Assembly (NCBI RefSeq): GCF_000712075.1 | Contig: NZ_JONW01000007.1 | Span: 372,001-436,000 of the forward strand | DNA: 64,000 nt | Source of the DNA: Caulobacter sp. UNC358MFTsu5.1 | GTDB lineage: Bacteria; Pseudomonadota; Alphaproteobacteria; Caulobacterales; Caulobacteraceae | Reading direction: 5' to 3' | In this document: positions 60,058 to 64,000 of the stretch, piece by piece | How the letters are laid out: every line of letters starts with the position of its first letter | Numbering within the stretch: position 1 is the stretch's first letter | Notes under the pieces: model-generated | What the model was told of the DNA's origin: nothing | Seen by the model: only the letters and a program-made list of their open reading frames with translations | Databases searched by the model: none | Translations under genes and position numbers: made by a program

Positions 60058-61866
60058 TTAGCCCGCCATCCGCAGGGATTCGCGCTCGCTGCCGATCTTG
60101 AAGCGCCCGACCAGCGAGACCAGCTGGGCCGTCTCGCCCTTCAGCGAATGGGTCGCGGCGGTGGCCTGTTCGACCATGGCGGCGTTCTGCTGCACCACCT
60201 GGTCCATGTGGTTGACGGCGGTGTTGACCTCGGCCAGGCCTGAGGCCTGTTCCTGGCTGGATGAGCTGATCTGGCGCACCAGGTCGTCGATGGCGGCCAC
60301 GCGGCCGACGATGCGGCCCAGGGCCTCGCCGGTCTGGCCGACCAGGTCCACGCCGGTCTCGACCTGCTGGGTGGAGGTCGAGATCAGGGTCTTGATCTCC
60401 TTGGCCGCCTCGGCCGAGCGCTGGGCCAGGGCCCGCACTTCCTGGGCGACGACGGCGAAGCCGCGGCCGGCGTCGCCGGCCCTCGCGGCTTCGACGCCCG
60501 CGTTCAGGGCCAGCAGGTTGGTCTGGAAGGCGATCTCGTCGATCACGCCGATGATCTGGGTGATCTGGCGCGAGGAATCCTCGATGGCGCCCATGGCCGC
60601 GACGGCATGGCCGACCACCTGGCCTGAGCGCTCGGCGTCGGTGCGGGCCGAGGCGACCTCGGTGGTGGCGCGGGTGGCGCCGTCGGCGGTCTGGCGCACG
60701 GTGGCGGCGATCTCGTCGAGGGCCGCGGCGGTCTCTTCCAGGCTGGCGGCCTGCTGCTCGGTGCGGCGCGACAGGTCGTTGGAGGCCTGGGCGATCTCCT
60801 GGGTGCCCGAACCGATCTGCGAGGCGACGCCCGAGATCGTGCGGATGGCGTTCTCCAGGCCCTCGGCGGCGGCGTTGAAGTCGTTCTTCAGCGCGATGTA
60901 GTCGCTGGCCACCTGGGCGGCGATGCGGGTCGAGAGGTCGCCGCCGGCCAGGCTGGACAGACCCTTGGCCATGACGTCGACGACGGCCTTCTGCTCGCGG
61001 CCGGCCAGCTCGAAGGCGGCCTCCATGTCGCGCAGCTTGCGGTCCAGCTCCTGCTGGAAGCCGGCGGCCTCGGCCTCGAGCCGGGCGCGCTCGATGCCCG
61101 ACTGGCGGAACACCTCGACGCTCTTGGCCATTTCGCCGATCTCGTCGGCGCGGCCGGAACCCGAGACGGTGATGTCGTTCTGGCCGGCCGCCAGGCGGCG
61201 CATGTCGTTGGCCAGGTTCAGCACCGGCCGTACGATGGCGGCGCGCGAGATCACGATCAGGATGCCGGCGAAGATCATCCCGGCCGCCACGGCGGCGGTC
61301 ATCAGGATCTCGGAGAACCGGGCCACGGCATTGGCGCGGACGGCGGCGGCGTTCGAGGCCGCCTCGATCTTGTCGGAAGCCTGGCTCATCGCGCCTTCCA
61401 GCGTCGAGAACTGCTTCATGAAGCCCGGCATGGCGGCGATGGCCTGGGTCCGGTCGGTCGCGGCCAGGTCGACCATCTGGCCGGCCGACTTGATGTAGGT
61501 GTCGAGCGGGGCCTTGAGCTCGGCCAGGGCGGCGCGGCTGGCCGGGTCGGTGGCCAGGGCGTCGTTGTCGGCGATCGCCTTGCGGAAGTTGGCGACGTGG
61601 GCGGTCAGGTCCTTGCGGGTCTCGGCGATGTCGACGCCCGAACCGGTGTCGTCCGACAGCTGGCTCGACAGGACGTCGGCGCGCAGGGCGTCGTGCATCA
61701 TGTCGGCTTCCATGTGGTTGCGCAGCACGGCCGCCGAGACGTTGGCGTCGCGCAGGGCGGCGTCCAGACGCGTGGTGGACCACAGGCCCGCGCCGGCGCT
61801 GGCGGTGCACAGCACCATGACGGCCGCGCCCGCGCCCATGACCTTGTGGTTGATCGTCCGAAGCAT
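60058..61866 (-). CDS. Methyl-accepting chemotaxis protein
   Basis: A 602-residue chemoreceptor: N-terminal helix (about 8-30), a four-helix-bundle-like periplasmic domain (about 35-185), second helix (ILMTAAVAAGMIFAGILIVI), HAMP, and a cytoplasmic signalling domain with the hairpin tip IGVIDEIAFQTNLLALNAGVEAARAG, to which CheA/CheW bind. No CheR-binding pentapeptide ends it. The ATG at 61866 is seven bases after CAGGGG; the upstream TTG at 61890 is not needed. First gene of the minus-strand run; divergent from the porin. Confidence 0.93.
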   Translation of the reverse strand: MLRTINHKVMGAGAAVMVLCTASAGAGLWSTTRLDAALRDANVSAAVLRNHMEADMMHDALRADVLSSQLSDDTGSGVDIAETRKDLTAHVANFRKAIADNDALATDPASRAALAELKAPLDTYIKSAGQMVDLAATDRTQAIAAMPGFMKQFSTLEGAMSQASDKIEAASNAAAVRANAVARFSEILMTAAVAAGMIFAGILIVISRAAIVRPVLNLANDMRRLAAGQNDITVSGSGRADEIGEMAKSVEVFRQSGIERARLEAEAAGFQQELDRKLRDMEAAFELAGREQKAVVDVMAKGLSSLAGGDLSTRIAAQVASDYIALKNDFNAAAEGLENAIRTISGVASQIGSGTQEIAQASNDLSRRTEQQAASLEETAAALDEIAATVRQTADGATRATTEVASARTDAERSGQVVGHAVAAMGAIEDSSRQITQIIGVIDEIAFQTNLLALNAGVEAARAGDAGRGFAVVAQEVRALAQRSAEAAKEIKTLISTSTQQVETGVDLVGQTGEALGRIVGRVAAIDDLVRQISSSSQEQASGLAEVNTAVNHMDQVVQQNAAMVEQATAATHSLKGETAQLVSLVGRFKIGSERESLRMAG

Positions 61867-62046
61867 TGCCGACCCCTGCGTCGTATCCAAGTGCGAACAT
61901 GTTCCGCCAGTGGGGTTAACGGCGTCTTCGCCATTCGCGTCAGTCGTGTTAAATCGTCGAACTGAGACAAAAAGCCGCGCCTCCAGAACTTTAAGGGGTG
62001 CTTCAGGGCCTCTGGGTACTTGTCCTCGTGTTCACGGGGCAGAACC

Positions 62047-63234
62047 ATGACTTCGATCCATTCAATCTGTTCATGCGCGGCATTCGCAATTGGCGTGGCC
62101 GCGAGCTCGGCCGCCTTGGCCCAGACCGAGGCCGGGCAAGGCGCCTGGACCCATGAGGTCACCTATACGGCGGACGTCGCCGGGACGGTGCGCGGCGGAA
62201 CGGCCCACGCCGGCCGGGCCCTGGACAATCTCGACGTGATCGTCGACGGCGACCTGGAGAAGCTGATCGGCTGGCGCGGCGCGACGGTGCACGGCTACCT
62301 GCTCAACAACAGCGGCGGCGCGCCCAACGACCTGGCCGGCACGCTGCAGGGGATCGACAACATCGAAGTCGCCCGGCCGCGCGCGCGGCTCTACGAGCTG
62401 TGGGTCCAGTCCAAGTTCGCCGGCGACCACGGTTCGGTGCTGGCCGGCCTCTACGACCTCAACAGCGAGTTCTATTCGACCGAGGCTTCGGGCCTGCTGC
62501 TGGCGCCGCCGTTCGGCATCGGTTCGGAGTTCGCCTCGACCGGACCCAACGGCCCGTCGATCTTCCCCTCAACGGCCCTGGCCGTCCGCGCCAGGATCGA
62601 AGGCGGCAAGGGCGCCTATCTCCAGGCCGCCGCGCTCAACGCCCATGCCGGCACGGTCGGCGATCCGGACGGCCCGTCGACCAGCTTCGACAACGGCGCC
62701 CTGATCATCGCCGAGGCCGCGTTCGGCGACAGCTGGCGGCTGGCGGCCGGCGGGTGGTTCTACACCGAACGCCAGGCCGACCTGCGCGCGCTGGACGTCA
62801 ACGGCGATCCGGCGCTGAGCAAGGCGCGCGGCGGCTACGTCCTGGCTGAATATCCGTTCGTCGACGGCGGCGAGAGCGGACGATCCGTGCGCGGCTTCGC
62901 GCGTCTGGGCTTCTCGGACGGCGACACCACGCCGTTCAGTTCGGGCTGGCAGGCCGGCGTGCTGGTCGAGCGGGTCTTCGCTTCCCGTCCCGACAGCGCC
63001 TTCTCGATCGGGATGGAGCAGGGCCGGCTGTCGTCGAAGCAGCGCGCCAACACCCTGGACGCCGGTGTGACGCCCGCCGACGCCGAATCCAGCGTCGAGA
63101 TCACCTATTCGGACAAGGTCTCGCCCCGGGTGGCCCTGCAGCCCGACCTGCAGTTCATCCGCCGCGCCGGCGGGGATCGGGACGCCGAAACCGTGGTTGT
63201 GGCCGCACTGCGGTTGACCATCAACCTGTTCTAG
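62047..63234 (+). CDS. OprB-family carbohydrate-selective porin
   Basis: A 395-residue outer-membrane channel. Signal peptide about 1-26 (ending SAALAQ), then beta-strands typical of OprB (LYELWVQSKFAGDHGSVLAGLYDLNSEFY; GLLLAPPFGIGSEFASTGPNGPSIFP) and the C-terminal AALRLTINLF with terminal Phe. In Pseudomonas OprB admits glucose and related sugars; sugar range here is inferred. ATG at 62047 with GGGGCAG upstream. Divergent from the chemoreceptor, followed by the ppdK upstream region. Confidence 0.88.
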   Translation: MTSIHSICSCAAFAIGVAASSAALAQTEAGQGAWTHEVTYTADVAGTVRGGTAHAGRALDNLDVIVDGDLEKLIGWRGATVHGYLLNNSGGAPNDLAGTLQGIDNIEVARPRARLYELWVQSKFAGDHGSVLAGLYDLNSEFYSTEASGLLLAPPFGIGSEFASTGPNGPSIFPSTALAVRARIEGGKGAYLQAAALNAHAGTVGDPDGPSTSFDNGALIIAEAAFGDSWRLAAGGWFYTERQADLRALDVNGDPALSKARGGYVLAEYPFVDGGESGRSVRGFARLGFSDGDTTPFSSGWQAGVLVERVFASRPDSAFSIGMEQGRLSSKQRANTLDAGVTPADAESSVEITYSDKVSPRVALQPDLQFIRRAGGDRDAETVVVAALRLTINLF

Positions 63235-63545
63235 AAAGATCCGCGCCCGCCAGCTTAAGCATGGCGAGGCGCGACGCGTTCGGCGCCACCCAAGACTCGG
63301 GACGGTGTTCGATCACGCGGGTATTCGCGCAAATCTCGAACAGGACAACGTTGTCATTGGAAGAATTTGCCGAAATTTCGGTTTAGACTGCGAACGGAAA
63401 ACCGTCGGTGGACGGGTTCTTTGACAAGGTGCTACTGAACGCCCGGATATTGCAGTGCGGGATGGGCGTTAACGCTCATTGTCCCAGGCCAGGACGGTTC
63501 CAAAAGAGAGCCGCCGGCTTTTCACTATCGCAGGGTGAACAAGAA
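63235..63545. other. 311-bp region upstream of ppdK
   Basis: No gene. It holds the palindromes at 63343-63356 and CCGAAATTTCGG (63370-63381), and a candidate -35 TTGACA at 63421-63426 with GGATAT at 63445-63450 (18-bp spacer). The latter would give a leader of about 90 nt before ppdK. Confidence 0.5.
63343..63356. promoter_or_regulatory. CG-centred palindrome upstream of ppdK, LacI-type operator candidate
   Basis: GGACAACGTTGTCA contains a perfect 12-bp palindrome (63344-63355) with an AACGTT core. It matches the TBDR operator core at 2313-2326 at 12 of 14 positions. It is about 65 bp upstream of the candidate ppdK -35 element. Confidence 0.5.
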
Positions 63546-64000
63546 ATGCCGGTTGATACGCTGACGAAGACGCAGTGGGTCTATTCGTTCGGGGGAGGCG
63601 GCGCCGACGGCGACGCCAAGATGAAGAATCTGCTGGGGGGGAAGGGGGCCAATCTCGCCGAGATGTCGTCCCTGGGCCTGCCGGTCCCGCCAGGCTTCAC
63701 GGTGACCACCGAGGCCTGCGTCCACTACTACGCCAATGGCAAACAGTACCCGACCGAGCTGGCCGACCAGGTCAAGGCCGGCCTGGCCAAGGTCGAGACC
63801 CTGACCGGCAAGACGTTCGGCGACGTGGCCAACCCGCTGCTGGTCTCGGTGCGCTCGGGCGCCCGGGCCTCGATGCCGGGCATGATGGACACGGTGCTGA
63901 ACCTGGGCCTGAACGACGAGACGGTCGAGGGCCTGGCCAAGCTCTCGGGCGACCGCCGCTTCGCCTATGACAGCTATCGCCGCTTCATCCAGATGTACTC
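63546..64000 (+). CDS. ppdK: Pyruvate, phosphate dikinase, N-terminal 151 residues (cut by window edge)
   Basis: Start of the enzyme that interconverts pyruvate and phosphoenolpyruvate using ATP and phosphate. Visible is the nucleotide-binding N-terminus: [46 protein letters not shown], and [23 protein letters not shown], all strongly conserved in PPDK. The ATG at 63546 is preceded by AGGGTGAAC. The catalytic histidine and PEP-binding domains lie beyond the window. Confidence 0.95.
   Translation, partial: MPVDTLTKTQWVYSFGGGGADGDAKMKNLLGGKGANLAEMSSLGLPVPPGFTVTTEACVHYYANGKQYPTELADQVKAGLAKVETLTGKTFGDVANPLLVSVRSGARASMPGMMDTVLNLGLNDETVEGLAKLSGDRRFAYDSYRRFIQMY

Noticed and set aside
58325..61900. 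A single 1191-codon open frame on the minus strand
   Set aside because: The true genes here are a chemoreceptor (60058-61866) and a CHASE4 kinase (58325-60010). The frame joins the kinase to an out-of-frame reading of the chemoreceptor, which is Arg/Gly-rich and has no domain.

Overview
The window is GC-rich, densely coded alphaproteobacterial DNA, most likely from Caulobacter or a very close relative. The strongest marker is a complete popZ gene (polar organizing protein, essentially restricted to Caulobacterales and relatives) lying between a TolC-family gene and valS. Two very large TonB-dependent receptors (TBDRs) of the Xanthomonas/Caulobacter type and frequent GTG/TTG starts fit the same group. 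No phage, insertion sequence, rRNA or CRISPR array was seen. One tRNA (Cys, GCA) is present.

Layout. 1-8944: a carbohydrate-uptake locus with a truncated GH3 glycosidase and its LacI-family regulator on the minus strand, divergent from a TBDR followed by two tandem flavin-dependent halogenase-family genes; a near-perfect 24-bp LacI-type operator sits in front of the TBDR. 8951-18509: mostly housekeeping (DUF6880 protein, degenerate Pcm-like protein, TolC-like outer-membrane protein, PopZ, ValS, small exported proteins). 18622-28781: serine hydrolase, a 1-kb repeat-rich gap, acyl-CoA synthetase, amidase, TlyA, an RlmD-like rRNA methyltransferase and another methyltransferase. 28869-35144: tRNA-Cys, a sugar O-methyltransferase-like gene, a third halogenase and a second TBDR. 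35445-47025: HtrA-like pseudoprotease, AraC regulator, radical-SAM protein, HAD phosphatase, lytic transglycosylase, uracil-DNA glycosylase, ETF-ubiquinone oxidoreductase, TPR lipoprotein, IspE. 47026-47843: a second repeat-rich gap. 47844-54066: amtB-glnK, small genes, glyQ-glyS. 54063-61866: a minus-strand run of a phytanoyl-CoA-dioxygenase-like gene, two sensor histidine kinases flanking a Baeyer-Villiger-type monooxygenase, and a chemoreceptor. 62047-64000: OprB porin and the start of pyruvate phosphate dikinase (ppdK).

How it fits together. The two TBDR/halogenase modules (2554-8944 and 30228-35144) are the most distinctive content. Each couples an energised outer-membrane importer to one or two FAD halogenase-family enzymes, and a stable hairpin separates receptor from halogenase in both. 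The first is wired to a LacI repressor and a GH3 glycosidase, so a glycoside signal or substrate is the simplest reading; the true halogenase substrate is unknown. A palindrome sharing the core of the LacI-type operator also lies upstream of ppdK, which hints at LacI-family control there too.

The two repeat-rich gaps (19855-20902 and 47026-47843) share an architecture: GGGGACA/TGTCCCC inverted repeats followed about 400-450 bp later by homologous decayed copies of a roughly 105-bp element. A third gap (39708-39958) is one large imperfect palindrome.
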